A stretch of 64,000 nucleotides of DNA from NCBI RefSeq assembly GCF_030286555.1, contig NZ_JASVWF010000004.1:310001-374000 (forward strand), read 5' to 3'. This stretch comes from Actinomycetospora termitidis (lineage in GTDB: Bacteria > Actinomycetota > Actinomycetes > Mycobacteriales > Pseudonocardiaceae). The position numbers and the translations under genes are program-made. Below are positions 8,715 to 17,286 of the stretch, one piece after another. The notes under the pieces were generated by a model that saw only the letters and a list, made by a program, of their open reading frames with translations, had not been told where the DNA came from and searched no databases. The first letter of the stretch is position 1, and each line of letters opens with the position of its first letter.

Positions 8715-9443
8715 GTGTCCGACGACAGCTCCGCCCTCCCCACCCACGCCGACGAGCCGCACGTCGAGCAGAACGAGAACCGCCTCAACCGCCTGCGGGC
8801 CGGCGTGCTGGGCGCGAACGACGGCATCGTGTCGGTCGCGGGCATCGTCGTCGGCGTCGCCGGGGCGACGATCGAGAGCGGCCCGATCCTGACGGCGGGG
8901 GTGGCCGGCCTCGTGGCCGGCGCGGTGTCGATGGCGCTCGGCGAGTACGTGTCGGTGTCCAGCCAGCGCGACGCCGAGAAGTCCATGCTGGCCAAGGAGC
9001 GCCGCGAGCTCGCCGAGGACCCGCAGGACGAGCTCGAGGAACTGGCCGCGATCTACGAGGCGAAGGGGCTGTCGGAGGAGACCGCGATGCAGGTCGCGCG
9101 CGAGCTCACCGAGCACGACGCGTTCGCCGCCCACGTCGAGGCCGAGCTGCGGATCGACCCGGAGGACCTGACCAGCCCGACGCAGGCCGCGCTCACCTCC
9201 GCGGTCGCGTTCACGCTCGGGGGCCTGCTCCCCCTGCTCGCGATCCTGCTGCCGCCGACGTCGTGGCGGGTGCCGGTGTGCGTCGTCGTCGTGCTGATCG
9301 CGCTCGGGGTCGCCGGGTACGTGTCCGCCAACCTGGGCGGGGCGTCGACCCGCAAGGCGGTGCTGCGGGTGATCGTCGGGGGCGGGCTCGGACTCGCCGT
9401 CACCTACGGCATCGGCATGGCGCTGGGGACCGCGGTCGGCTGA
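8715..9443 (+). CDS. VIT1/CCC1-family metal transporter
   Basis: A 242-residue membrane protein of the VIT1/CCC1 family, which moves Fe2+ or Mn2+. The signature first helix GVLGANDGIVSVAGIVVGV, the second-helix AGAVSMALGEYVSVSSQRD, the cytoplasmic acidic domain (ELEELAAIYEAKGLSEETA, residues about 100-150) and three C-terminal helices are all present. GTG at 8715 was chosen because it is the last start before the conserved HVEQNENRLNRLRAG region. Its 3' end overlaps the convergent XRE gene by 40 bp. Confidence 0.9.
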   Translation: MSDDSSALPTHADEPHVEQNENRLNRLRAGVLGANDGIVSVAGIVVGVAGATIESGPILTAGVAGLVAGAVSMALGEYVSVSSQRDAEKSMLAKERRELAEDPQDELEELAAIYEAKGLSEETAMQVARELTEHDAFAAHVEAELRIDPEDLTSPTQAALTSAVAFTLGGLLPLLAILLPPTSWRVPVCVVVVLIALGVAGYVSANLGGASTRKAVLRVIVGGGLGLAVTYGIGMALGTAVG

Positions 9444-10219
9444 GTCAGCACCCGTCGCGTGTGCTCGTCGGCCGGGACGAACGACTCGATGGACAGCTCG
9501 TCGAGCGTGACGTCGAACGCCGCCCCGAAGTGCGTGATCGTCGAGTAGAACCGCAGCTCGCCGTGCTCCGGGTGCCCGAGGTGCAGCGGCAGCATGAGCT
9601 GCGCGGCCCGGTCGAGGACCGGCCCCGACCTCCTATCGGCGTGCTCGTCTGCATTGTCGCGAGCTACCCAGGGCCGGACCTCGTCGCGCAGTGCGACCAG
9701 GCGGGGGTCGCCGGTGAGGTCCACGAGCCGGTCGAGCCGGTGGAGCAGGTGCGCCGACCACTGCGCGCGGTTGCGGACGTCGAGGACGTCGGGGTGCAGC
9801 GCGAGCCGGTAGATGTTGATCGGCGGGGCGAGCCAGGCGTCGTCGACCCCGGCCAGCAGAAGAGCCACCGCCCGGTTCGTGAGCACCACGTCGCCCCGAC
9901 GGTCGACCACGACCGCCGGGTACGGCTCGTGCCCGGCGAGGAGGTGCTCGAGCGCGTCCCGGACCCCGGAGAGGTCGTCGAGCGCGGACTCGCCGTAGCT
10001 CGGGGCGTACCCGGCCGCGAGCAGCAGGACGTTGCGTTCCCGCAGCGGGACGTCCAGGCGCGTGGCGAGGTCGAGCAGCAGCGCCCGGCTCGCCTGCGCC
10101 TTCCCCGTCTCGACGAAGCTGAGGTGGCGGGTGGAGACGTTCGCCTCCAGCGCGAGGTCCATCTGGCTCCGACGACGGCGGGTGCGCCAACCCTTGAGCA
10201 TCGCCCCGGCGGTGGTCAT
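9404..10219 (-). CDS. XRE regulator with MmyB-like ligand domain
   Basis: A 271-residue regulator. A helix-turn-helix of XRE type lies at residues about 8-62 (LKGWRTRRRRSQMDLALEAN, STRHLSFVETGKA). The rest is an MmyB-like ligand-binding domain (AVVVDRRGDVVLTNRAVALLL, and a PEHGELRFYSTITHFGAAFD C-terminal core). In this family the adjacent divergent gene is commonly the target. The adjacent gene here encodes a small four-helix membrane protein, and a perfect 17-bp palindrome lies between them. Confidence 0.88.
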   Translation of the reverse strand: MTTAGAMLKGWRTRRRRSQMDLALEANVSTRHLSFVETGKAQASRALLLDLATRLDVPLRERNVLLLAAGYAPSYGESALDDLSGVRDALEHLLAGHEPYPAVVVDRRGDVVLTNRAVALLLAGVDDAWLAPPINIYRLALHPDVLDVRNRAQWSAHLLHRLDRLVDLTGDPRLVALRDEVRPWVARDNADEHADRRSGPVLDRAAQLMLPLHLGHPEHGELRFYSTITHFGAAFDVTLDELSIESFVPADEHTRRVLTQPTAVPSAMPMP

Positions 10220-10255
10220 GGCCCAGGACGCTAGGGCCCACCGGGAACGGGGACC

Positions 10256-10272
10256 ATGACCTCGGAGGTCAT
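10256..10272. promoter_or_regulatory. 17-bp palindrome, likely XRE operator
   Basis: ATGACCTCGGAGGTCAT is a perfect 8-1-8 inverted repeat midway between the divergent XRE gene (start 10219) and the membrane protein gene (start 10309). Position and symmetry fit a binding site for the dimeric regulator encoded next to it, controlling both genes. Confidence 0.65.
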
Positions 10273-10308
10273 CGACCCGCGCACCGGTCCGCGGCGACCG
10301 TTCTCCCC

Positions 10309-10698
10309 ATGACCAACACGATGACTGCCACCCGTTCCCAGGCCCCGCTGCGGCGGGTCCTCCTGCTCGACGCCGCGGCCTCCGGCGCGCTCGGCGTGCT
10401 CGGCGCCGCCGGGTCCTCCGCCCTCGACGACCTCCTCGGCCTGCCGGCCGCCCTCCTGCTCGGCGTCGGGGTGTTCCTCGTCGTCTACGCCCTCGGCCTG
10501 GTCGTCCTGTCCCGGCTCGCGACGGTCCCCCGGGGCCTGACCTGGGTGGTGGTGCTGGGCGACGGCGCCTGGGTGCTCGCGAGCGTGGCCCTCGTCGTCG
10601 GGATCTGGTCCGACCTGACCGTGCTCGGGGCCGTGGTCGTCCTGGCCCAGGCGGCCGCCGTCGCGGTGTTCGCCGAGCTGCAGTACACCCACCGCTGA
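10309..10698 (+). CDS. small four-helix membrane protein
   Basis: A 129-residue protein with four predicted transmembrane helices and short loops (helices near residues 18-36, 46-66, 76-96 and 100-120). It keeps almost no charged residues outside the N-terminal RRVLLLDAAASG segment, which resembles small actinobacterial integral membrane proteins found beside MmyB-type regulators. I do not recognise a specific function. Its position across the palindrome from the XRE gene suggests it is that regulator's target. Confidence 0.8.
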   Translation: MTNTMTATRSQAPLRRVLLLDAAASGALGVLGAAGSSALDDLLGLPAALLLGVGVFLVVYALGLVVLSRLATVPRGLTWVVVLGDGAWVLASVALVVGIWSDLTVLGAVVVLAQAAAVAVFAELQYTHR

Positions 10699-10731
10699 CC
10701 GCGGTGCACCCACACGGAAGGGTGCACCGTC

Positions 10732-11445
10732 GTGGAGAGCGTGGACATGGCCGTCGAGATCGCCGCCGACCCGGGACGGGTCCGCGCCGAGCTGCCCCGG
10801 GCCGTCGCGGTGTGGCTGCGCCACACCGCGGTCGAGTCCCGGGCCGGGGGCGAGATCGCCGTGGTCACCGGGGACGCGCCGGTCTCCGTGGTCTCGTCCG
10901 ACGACGAGGCGCTGGTCACCGCGGTCGACGACGACGGGAGCGCCGTCACGACGACCTGGACGGTCGATGGCCGGCCCGACCGCACCACCGTCGTCACCGC
11001 CCGGTCGTCCGGCGCCGCCGACCCACGGGCGTTCACCGAGCGCATGACGACGGTGCTGGTCGCGCTGGCGGCGCACCTGGAGCACTTCCCCGACCCGCCC
11101 GGCACGGAGCTGCACGCCTGGGGCCCCTCGCGGGGACGGTCCGCCGCCTCGACCCAGGAGCAGGCCCACGCCCGGTTCCTCGGCCAGGTCGGGATGGTGG
11201 CGCCGCGGCAGCCGTTCACCACGTTCCGCGGCGTCCCCACGATGGCGGGCACGTGCCTGGAGCGTCGCGGCGGGCAGCACCACAGCGGCGCGACGCTGCT
11301 CCTGGACGAGCCGCTGCCCGGCGTCGTGGTGCTCTCGACCTCGGGGACGCCACCGGTGCACGAGATCCACGCCCTGCTCTTCGGCGACGACGCCGTGGCC
11401 GAGCGCCTGCAGGCCCAGTGGGCGGCGTGGCTCGCCTCGGCGTGA
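10732..11445 (+). CDS. hypothetical protein, possibly SRPBCC-like
   Basis: A 237-residue soluble protein starting with GTG at 10732, 33 bp after the membrane protein gene and probably in the same transcript. The first half (MAVEIAADPGRVRAELPRAV, then strands VSVVSSDDEALVTAVDDDGS and VTTTWTVDG) looks like one SRPBCC-type fold. The second half (PRQPFTTFRGVPTMAGTCLERRGGQ) has no similarity I can name. It converges with the DUF2071 gene. No function is proposed. Confidence 0.7.
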   Translation: MESVDMAVEIAADPGRVRAELPRAVAVWLRHTAVESRAGGEIAVVTGDAPVSVVSSDDEALVTAVDDDGSAVTTTWTVDGRPDRTTVVTARSSGAADPRAFTERMTTVLVALAAHLEHFPDPPGTELHAWGPSRGRSAASTQEQAHARFLGQVGMVAPRQPFTTFRGVPTMAGTCLERRGGQHHSGATLLLDEPLPGVVVLSTSGTPPVHEIHALLFGDDAVAERLQAQWAAWLASA

Positions 11446-11454
11446 GCGTCACCC

Positions 11455-12243
11455 TCACGCGGGGCGGGGTCGCGTCCCGGGGAGACCGAAGCGCACCGAC
11501 ACCCCCGGCGAGAAGTGCACGAGGTCCGGCGTGCGCCCGGCGAGCTGCGGGAAGCCCGCGGCCGCGACCAGCTCGTCGTCGAACGCCGTGAGCTCCGCGG
11601 TGCGCAACGGCCAGGGCCCGTGGACGTTCGGCACGTACAGCGGCACCCCGAGGTGCCGTTCGTGCAGGCCCCACCGCGCGGTGAGGAACGTCGTCAGCTC
11701 GTCGGCGACCGGCTCGCCCGGACGCACCCGCACCACGCTGCGGTGACCGCCGACGCGGGTCGCGCACCGGTAGGTCGCCTCGCCGTCGGCGAACCGGAAG
11801 GACATCCGCGCCCACCGGTAGGGCAACCCGAACGCCGCCTGCGCGCCGGCCACGACCGCGAGCCGGTCCGCGTCGAGCGAGCGGAAGACGATCCCCCGGC
11901 GTCCCCGCTCGTCGACCGAGTAGAGCCGCACGTTGGTCTCCAGGAACGTGCCGAACCACGGCACGGCGGGTCCGCGGGAGAGCCCGGCCCCGACCATGCG
12001 GAACGGGATGAGGCCGACGTAGGTGGCCCCGCCGATCACGTCCGGCGAGATCCCGGGCGGCAGGAACGGCGCGACCGCGTCGGGCTCGACCGCCCAGTGC
12101 AGGAACGCGGCGTCGCGCCAGGACTGGGTCATCATCGTCGGGCCGGCGAACGGCGGGGCGAGAGCGGTGACGGGCTCGACGGGGGTCACAGGACGGGGAG
12201 TGCCCACCGACGCGTCCGGGAACATCACGTCCGTGGCCGACAC
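11455..12243 (-). CDS. DUF2071 (YqjF-like) protein
   Basis: A 262-residue member of the DUF2071/YqjF family, an acetoacetate decarboxylase-like beta-barrel fold of unknown activity. Clear landmarks are SWRDAAFLHWAVEPDAVAPF near residues 42-62, TYVGLIPFRMVGAG, a FLETNVRLYSVDERGRRGI strand and the DPR-like C-terminal region. The GTG at 12243 overlaps the start of the divergent methyltransferase; ATG at 12225 would avoid the overlap, and the conserved domain begins later still. Confidence 0.85.
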   Translation of the reverse strand: MSATDVMFPDASVGTPRPVTPVEPVTALAPPFAGPTMMTQSWRDAAFLHWAVEPDAVAPFLPPGISPDVIGGATYVGLIPFRMVGAGLSRGPAVPWFGTFLETNVRLYSVDERGRRGIVFRSLDADRLAVVAGAQAAFGLPYRWARMSFRFADGEATYRCATRVGGHRSVVRVRPGEPVADELTTFLTARWGLHERHLGVPLYVPNVHGPWPLRTAELTAFDDELVAAAGFPQLAGRTPDLVHFSPGVSVRFGLPGTRPRPA

Positions 12244-12862
12244 CGCGAGCAGGTCCGGGTCCTCCTTCTCCGCGCCGGGTTTCTTCGACCGGTCGGACTC
12301 CCGCGACGACGCCGTCTTCTACCGCCCGCCCCGCCTCGTGCAGCACATCGACGACGCCGCCGTCGCCGCGGTGAGCGCCTACTACGACGAGGTGGGCGTG
12401 GACGGCGACGTCCTGGACCTCATGTCGTCGTGGGTCTCCCACCTCTCCACCCCGCCCCGGCACCTGACCCTGCTCGGGATGAACGCCGCGGAGCTGGCCG
12501 CGAACACCTGGGCCCACGAGCGCGTGGTGCACGACCTCAACGCCGACCCCCGCCTGCCGTTCGCCGACGCCTCGTTCGACACCGTCGTCAGCACCGTCTC
12601 GGTGGACTACCTCACGGCGCCGGTGGCGGTCTTCGCCGACGTCGCGCGGGTCCTGCGCCCGGGCGGCCGGTTCGCGGTCACCTTCTCCAACCGCTGCTTC
12701 CCGACGAAGGCCGTGCGCGGCTGGCTCGCGACCGACGACGCCGGCCACGTGCAGATCGTCTCCGACTACTTCCGCGCGTCCGGGGCGTTCGAGGAGCCCG
12801 TGGCGCAGGAGCGGCCCTCGGCGGGCGACCCGGTGTACGCCGTGTGCGCTGCGCGCAGGTGA
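12233..12862 (+). CDS. SAM-dependent methyltransferase
   Basis: A 209-residue class I methyltransferase-like protein. The SAM region reads DVLDLMSSWVSHLS (motif I, with an SSW in place of the usual glycine loop), NADPRLPFADASFDTVVSTVSVDYL (motifs II-III) and RVLRPGGRFAVTFSNRCFPTKA (motif post III). This matches a family of actinobacterial UbiE-like proteins; the substrate is unknown. GTG at 12233 overlaps the divergent DUF2071 gene by 11 bp. A later start is possible, but no ATG occurs before the conserved part. Confidence 0.8.
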   Translation: MADTASRSGSSFSAPGFFDRSDSRDDAVFYRPPRLVQHIDDAAVAAVSAYYDEVGVDGDVLDLMSSWVSHLSTPPRHLTLLGMNAAELAANTWAHERVVHDLNADPRLPFADASFDTVVSTVSVDYLTAPVAVFADVARVLRPGGRFAVTFSNRCFPTKAVRGWLATDDAGHVQIVSDYFRASGAFEEPVAQERPSAGDPVYAVCAARR

Positions 12863-12913
12863 GCAGGAATGGTCGCCATAGCGACCACAGGTGCTCACGA
12901 GTACGAAGGACAC

Positions 12914-13696
12914 ATGGCACTCACGCGCTTCGGCGGCCCGCTGTCGAGGAACCTCCCGGGGACCCGCACCTTCACCGTGGAGGGGCCGGCGCACTCGCTG
13001 CTGCTCCAGCCGTTCCGCCGCCGGGTCCGGGCGGTCGTCGACGACGTGACCGTGCTCGACACGGTCGCCGGGTCGCTGCTGTTCGAGACGGGCCTCGGGC
13101 CGCAGCTCTACCTGCCCGAGGGTGACCTGCGCGCCGACCTGCTCTCCCCCAGCGACACCGTCACGCACTGCCCGTTCAAGGGCGACGCCTCCTACCGGAA
13201 CCTCACGGTCGGCGACCGCACGATCCCGGACGCGGTGTGGGCCTACCCCGACCCCAAGCCGGACGCGTCGTGGCTCGCGGGCCTCGTCGCGCTGCCGATG
13301 GGCGCCGCCGACCGCTGGTTCGACGAGGACGTCGAGGTCCTCGGCCACCTGCCCGACCCGTACCACCGCGTCGACCTGCGCCCGACGAGCCGCCGGGTCA
13401 CCGTCACCGCCCCCGACGGCACCGTCGTCGCGTCCACGACCGGCGCGGTCCTGCTCGACGAGACCGGCCTCGACGTCCGCTTCTACCTGCGCCCCGACGA
13501 CGTGCGTTCGGAGCTGACCCGGACGGACACGACCACCGTGTGCCCCTACAAGGGCGTCTCCACCTACTGGACCGTACAGACCGGCGACACGACCGTCGTC
13601 GACGGCGCGTGGTCCTACCAGTCACCCCTCGACGAGTCCCGGGGCATCGCGGGACGGGTCTGCTTCTCCGACGAGTTCACCGTGACCGTCGGGTAG
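12914..13696 (+). CDS. tandem DUF427 protein
   Basis: A 260-residue protein with two DUF427 domains, residues about 25-120 and 150-250. Each has the family's hallmark pair: RFYLRPDDVR or LYLPEGDLRADLL, followed by CPFKGDASYRNL or CPYKGVSTYWTV and a W-rich AVWAYPDPKP or GAWSYQSPLDE strand. DUF427 forms a small beta-tent fold of unknown function; fused doubles are common in actinobacteria. ATG at 12914 is preceded by AAGGA. It ends 2 bp from the convergent DinB gene. Confidence 0.87.
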   Translation: MALTRFGGPLSRNLPGTRTFTVEGPAHSLLLQPFRRRVRAVVDDVTVLDTVAGSLLFETGLGPQLYLPEGDLRADLLSPSDTVTHCPFKGDASYRNLTVGDRTIPDAVWAYPDPKPDASWLAGLVALPMGAADRWFDEDVEVLGHLPDPYHRVDLRPTSRRVTVTAPDGTVVASTTGAVLLDETGLDVRFYLRPDDVRSELTRTDTTTVCPYKGVSTYWTVQTGDTTVVDGAWSYQSPLDESRGIAGRVCFSDEFTVTVG

Positions 13697-13698
13697 CG

Positions 13699-14253
13699 TC
13701 AGCCCTCGTCGGCGAGGAGGAACTCGCGCAGGGCCTGCGCCTGACCCGCGCGGCGGGCGGTCTCGGTGATCAGGTGGAGCAGGATCCAGCGCAGCTCGAT
13801 GTGGCCGCGGCGGTCGTCGCGCACGGCGTCGTCCAGCGACTCGGCGCCGGCGAGCGCGTCGCGGCCCTTCTCGCAGGTCTCCTGATAGGCCCCGACGATG
13901 GCCTCGGGCTCGTCGAGCTCGGAGAACCGGAAGACGGCGTCGGAGTCGTCGACGTAGCTGAACGAGTACGCCGCCCGGCCGCCGCGCTGGCCCCAGCGCT
14001 CGACCAGCCACGTGCGTTCGAGGTCGGTCAGCAGCCGCACGATCCCGACCAGGGAGGCGCCGGACTCGGGGACCCGACGACGCAGGGCCGCGTGCGGGAG
14101 GCCGTCCATCGCGAGGACGGCCTGGGCGCGGAAGTAGTCCAGCCAGCCCTCGAGCGCCTCGCGCTCGTCGGCCACCTGGGGCGGCTGGAGGCGGCGCACC
14201 GGCGCGCGGAAGACGGCGTCGTCCCCGGCGTGCTGGGGGTCGTCGATGCTCAA
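13699..14253 (-). CDS. DinB family protein (DUF664-like)
   Basis: A protein of about 184 residues with the four-helix DinB/DUF664 fold. The diagnostic features are a helix EREALEGWLDYFRAQAVLAMDGL, SLVGIVRLLTDLERTWLVERWG with its metal-ligand-like position, and the C-terminal IELRWILLHLITETARRAGQAQALREFL, which carries the HxxxExxRHxGQ-like metal site in degenerate form. Related enzymes use thiol cofactors (mycothiol-dependent transferases). The start is uncertain: TTG at 14253 is chosen because residues upstream of it do not look coding, and alternatives extend to 14385. Confidence 0.75.
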   Translation of the reverse strand: MSIDDPQHAGDDAVFRAPVRRLQPPQVADEREALEGWLDYFRAQAVLAMDGLPHAALRRRVPESGASLVGIVRLLTDLERTWLVERWGQRGGRAAYSFSYVDDSDAVFRFSELDEPEAIVGAYQETCEKGRDALAGAESLDDAVRDDRRGHIELRWILLHLITETARRAGQAQALREFLLADEG

Positions 14254-14413
14254 CTGTCGTCCCGCCGTCGGGCGTGCCGGGCCACGGCTGCACCGGGGCC
14301 ACGTCGGCCGGGCGCCGTGCACCGGAGGTGCGTGCCGGAACTGATCGCGGCGGCCCAGCATGCCGGGCCGCGCCGCGCGGGACAAGACGGCCCCCGGGTG
14401 AGAGGCCGTCCCC

Positions 14414-14899
14414 CTACTGCGCCGGCACCGTCGCGAGCGCCTCGAGCGCGGGCAGGGCCGCGGCGAGCGCCTCGCGCTGCTCGGCGGGCAACCGGTCCAG
14501 GCGCTCCGCGAGGATCGCGGTCCGCTCGGTGCGCAGCCGCTCGATCATGGCGCGGCCGTCGGCCGAGAGCTCGACGAGCGCGGACCGCGCGTCCTGCGGG
14601 TCCGGCGTGCGCACGAGCAGACCGGCGTCGTCGAGCGCGGCGAGGACCCGGCTCATCGTGGGCGGCGTGACCGCCTCGCGCCGGGCGAGCTCGGAGAGCC
14701 GCAGGGGCTCGTGCTCCTCCAGTGTCACCAGGACCGAGGTCTGCAGCGGGGGCAGGACGGCGGCGGCGTCGACCCGGATGCGCCGGTTCAGCCGACCGAC
14801 GGCCAGCCGCAGCCGGGCCGGGAGCATCGGGTCGTGGGGATCGGTCACCTCCCCCACGCCCATCGGGGAGGACGCGAGGTCGGACGAGGTCGTTGGCAT
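14414..14899 (-). CDS. MarR family regulator
   Basis: A 161-residue winged-helix regulator. Residues about 45-115 form the DNA-binding part (LVTLEEHEPLRLSELARREA, PPTMSRVLAALDDAGLLVRT, DPQDARSALVELSADG wing), flanked by dimerisation helices. It is divergent from nothing and stands between DinB and pantothenate kinase on the same strand, so its target cannot be inferred beyond possible autoregulation. ATG at 14899 fits the usual family start position. Confidence 0.9.
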   Translation of the reverse strand: MPTTSSDLASSPMGVGEVTDPHDPMLPARLRLAVGRLNRRIRVDAAAVLPPLQTSVLVTLEEHEPLRLSELARREAVTPPTMSRVLAALDDAGLLVRTPDPQDARSALVELSADGRAMIERLRTERTAILAERLDRLPAEQREALAAALPALEALATVPAQ

Positions 14900-15005
14900 A
14901 CCTCACTATCCCATCAACAACGCGGGCTGCCCACCACCGGGAGCCTATTTCATGCCGTTTTCGTCCGATTCACCGGTCCAGCCGTAGCCCGTTCGGCCGT
15001 GTGGC

Positions 15006-15941
15006 TCAGAGGCGCCGGAGCCGGATCCGTCGCACGGCGTGATCAGGACCCTTGGTCAGCACCAGATCCGCCCGCGACCGGGTGGGCGCGATGTTCTCCC
15101 GGAGGTTCGGCCCGTTGATCTCGTCCCACAACTGGGCGGCGCGCTCCCGCGCGGCGGGCTCGTCCATCTCGGCGTAGCGGCGGAAGTACGACGCCGGGTC
15201 GCGGAAGGCGGTCTCGCGCAGGGCGAGGAAGCGCTCGACGTACCACCGGCGGACGTCGGTGGGGTGCGCGTCGACGTAGATCGAGAAGTCGATCAGGTCG
15301 CTGACGGCGAGGGCACTGGCCCGCTCGCCGGTCTGCGGGGCCGGCTGCAGCACGTTCAGCCCCTCGAGTACGAGGACGTCCGGGCGGGCGACGGTCCGCT
15401 GCTCGTCGAGGACGTCGTAGACCAGGTGGGAGTACACCGGGGCCGGCACCTCGGGCTTGCCCGCCTTGATGTCGGAGACGAAGCGGAGCAGGGCGCGCCG
15501 GTCGTAGGACTCCGGGAAGCCCTTGCGGCTCATGATCCCCCGCCGCTCGAGCTCGGCGTTGGGGTGCAGGAAGCCGTCCGTGGTCACCAGGGCGACGTGC
15601 GGGTGGTCGGTCCAGCGCGCGAGCAGCAGGCGCAGCAGGCGGGCGGTGGTCGACTTGCCCACCGACACCGACCCCGCGATCCCGATCACGAACGGGGTCC
15701 GCTCCTCGTCCTGGCGCAGGAACTCCCGGTAGGCCTCCAGCAGCCCGCTGGTGGCCCGGACGTGCAGGTCCAGCAGGCGGGAGAGGGGGAGGTAGACGTC
15801 CCGCACCTCGTCGAGGTCCACGGGGTCGCCGAGGGAGCGCAGCTCCTCCAGCTCGGTCGCCGTCAGGGGGAGGTCGCCGGACTCGTCCCGGAGGGCCGCC
15901 CAGGAGGCGCGGTCGAAGTCGACGAACGGGGACCCGCTCAT
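15006..15941 (-). CDS. coaA: pantothenate kinase, type I
   Basis: Type I pantothenate kinase of 311 residues, the first step of coenzyme A synthesis (ATP plus pantothenate to 4'-phosphopantothenate), usually feedback-inhibited by CoA. The Walker A loop [15 protein letters not shown] is at about residues 96-110. [20 protein letters not shown] and [17 protein letters not shown] cover the substrate site, and [11 protein letters not shown] and DFSIYVDA complete the P-loop kinase core. The length agrees with mycobacterial CoaA. Confidence 0.96.
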   Translation of the reverse strand: MSGSPFVDFDRASWAALRDESGDLPLTATELEELRSLGDPVDLDEVRDVYLPLSRLLDLHVRATSGLLEAYREFLRQDEERTPFVIGIAGSVSVGKSTTARLLRLLLARWTDHPHVALVTTDGFLHPNAELERRGIMSRKGFPESYDRRALLRFVSDIKAGKPEVPAPVYSHLVYDVLDEQRTVARPDVLVLEGLNVLQPAPQTGERASALAVSDLIDFSIYVDAHPTDVRRWYVERFLALRETAFRDPASYFRRYAEMDEPAARERAAQLWDEINGPNLRENIAPTRSRADLVLTKGPDHAVRRIRLRRL

Positions 15942-16008
15942 GGGCGCCCATTCTGGCCACGGTCACCCGGCCGGCCGCCACCGGCTGTCCGCCAGGTCAC
16001 GGGCTGCA

Positions 16009-16737
16009 TCAATTCCGGTACCCCAGCTGCCGGATCGACTGAACCGCGTACTCGACCACCACCACCTGCGGCGGGAGCCCCAGCACGTGCACCACCCCGG
16101 CGGCGACGTCGGCCGGATCCAGGCCCTCGTCGTGCATCCGGTCCTCGAAGTCCGCGGCGCCCTCCTGACCGGCCACGAGGTCGGTCGCCACGAACCCGGG
16201 CGAGACCGTGGTCACCCGCACGCCCCGCGGACCGACCTCGAGGCGCAGCGTCTCGGCGACCGCGTGCGCGGCGTGCTTGCTCGCGGCGTAGACGCCGCCC
16301 GCGGCCGAGGCGACCCGCCGTCCGGACATCGAGGAGACCACGACGAGCGTGCTGCCGGCCCCCAGGTGGGGCAGCACCGCCCGGGCCGAGGTGAGCAGGC
16401 CGGTGACGTTGGCGTCGAGGATGCCGCGCCACACCTCGGGGTCGGTGTCGGCGACCGACCCGAGCGACATGACCCCGGCGGCGAGCACCACGTCGTCGAT
16501 CCCGCCGAGCTCCGCCGCGATCCGGTCGACGGCGGCACCGATCGCCGCGGCGTCGGTGACGTCGCCCGCGGCGACGGCCGCACCGTCCAGCTCGCCCGCC
16601 AGCTCCTCGAGCCGTTCCCGACGCCGGGCCACGAGGCCGAGCCGGGCCCCCGCGGCACCGCCGGCGCGGGCGATCGCCGCGCCGATCCCGGAGGACGCGC
16701 CCACGACGAGCACCCGTCGGTCCGCGAGGTCGGCCAC
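16009..16737 (-). CDS. short-chain dehydrogenase/reductase
   Basis: A 242-residue classical SDR. The cofactor loop VLVVGASSGIGAAIARAGG lies at the N-terminus, DDVVLAAGVMSLGSV corresponds to the NAG-like motif, and the catalytic triad is seen as serine in VVVSSMSGRRV and YAASKHAAHA (YxxxK). The C-terminus VVVEYAVQSIRQLGYRN resembles sequences of YdfG-like reductases. Substrate unknown. It is divergent from the F420-type oxidoreductase with about 60 bp between the starts. Confidence 0.88.
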   Translation of the reverse strand: MADLADRRVLVVGASSGIGAAIARAGGAAGARLGLVARRRERLEELAGELDGAAVAAGDVTDAAAIGAAVDRIAAELGGIDDVVLAAGVMSLGSVADTDPEVWRGILDANVTGLLTSARAVLPHLGAGSTLVVVSSMSGRRVASAAGGVYAASKHAAHAVAETLRLEVGPRGVRVTTVSPGFVATDLVAGQEGAADFEDRMHDEGLDPADVAAGVVHVLGLPPQVVVVEYAVQSIRQLGYRN

Positions 16738-16797
16738 CCGCCCAGCCTAGTGATCACCGTGGGCGGGGTCGTCGGGCCCGGCCGTAGGATCCCGGGC

Positions 16798-17274
16798 ATG
16801 GCCAACATCGCGACCAACGACCGGGTCGACTTCGACGGGCTGGTCGACTTCCTCCGGACGCGGCACAAGGCGATCGTCGTGACCAAGCGGGAGGACGGCG
16901 GGGACCAGACGTCCCCGGTGACGCTGGGGATCGACGCCCAGGGGCGCCTGCTGGTGTCGACCTACCCGCAGCGCTCGAAGGTCGTGAACATCCGCAAGCA
17001 CCCGCGGATCGCGATGTGCGTGCTCTCCGACGAGTTCAACGGGCCGTGGGTGCACGTCGAGGGCACCGCCGAGATCGTCGACATGCCCGAGGCGCTCGAC
17101 GGTCTGGTCGAGTACTTCCGGTCGATCTCCGGCGAGCACCCCGACTGGGACGAGTACCGGCAGGCGATGGCCGATGGGAACAAGTCGCTGATCCGCCTCA
17201 CCATCGACCACTGGGGTCCGATCGCCACCGGCGGCTTCCCGCCCCGGTCGGCCGAGCCCGGCGCCCGGGACTGA
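16798..17274 (+). CDS. PPOX-class F420-dependent oxidoreductase
   Basis: A 158-residue split beta-barrel protein of the pyridoxine-5'-phosphate-oxidase-like superfamily, in the actinobacterial branch that binds F420. The core has FLRTRHKAIVVTKREDGGDQ, SPVTLGIDAQGRLLVSTYPQRSK and HVEGTAEIVDMP. ATG at 16798 is the only sensible start. It ends 12 bp before the CNNM/CorC-like gene. The distinction between F420 and FMN use rests on family resemblance only. Confidence 0.85.
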   Translation: MANIATNDRVDFDGLVDFLRTRHKAIVVTKREDGGDQTSPVTLGIDAQGRLLVSTYPQRSKVVNIRKHPRIAMCVLSDEFNGPWVHVEGTAEIVDMPEALDGLVEYFRSISGEHPDWDEYRQAMADGNKSLIRLTIDHWGPIATGGFPPRSAEPGARD

Positions 17275-17286
17275 CCGGAGCCCCAC

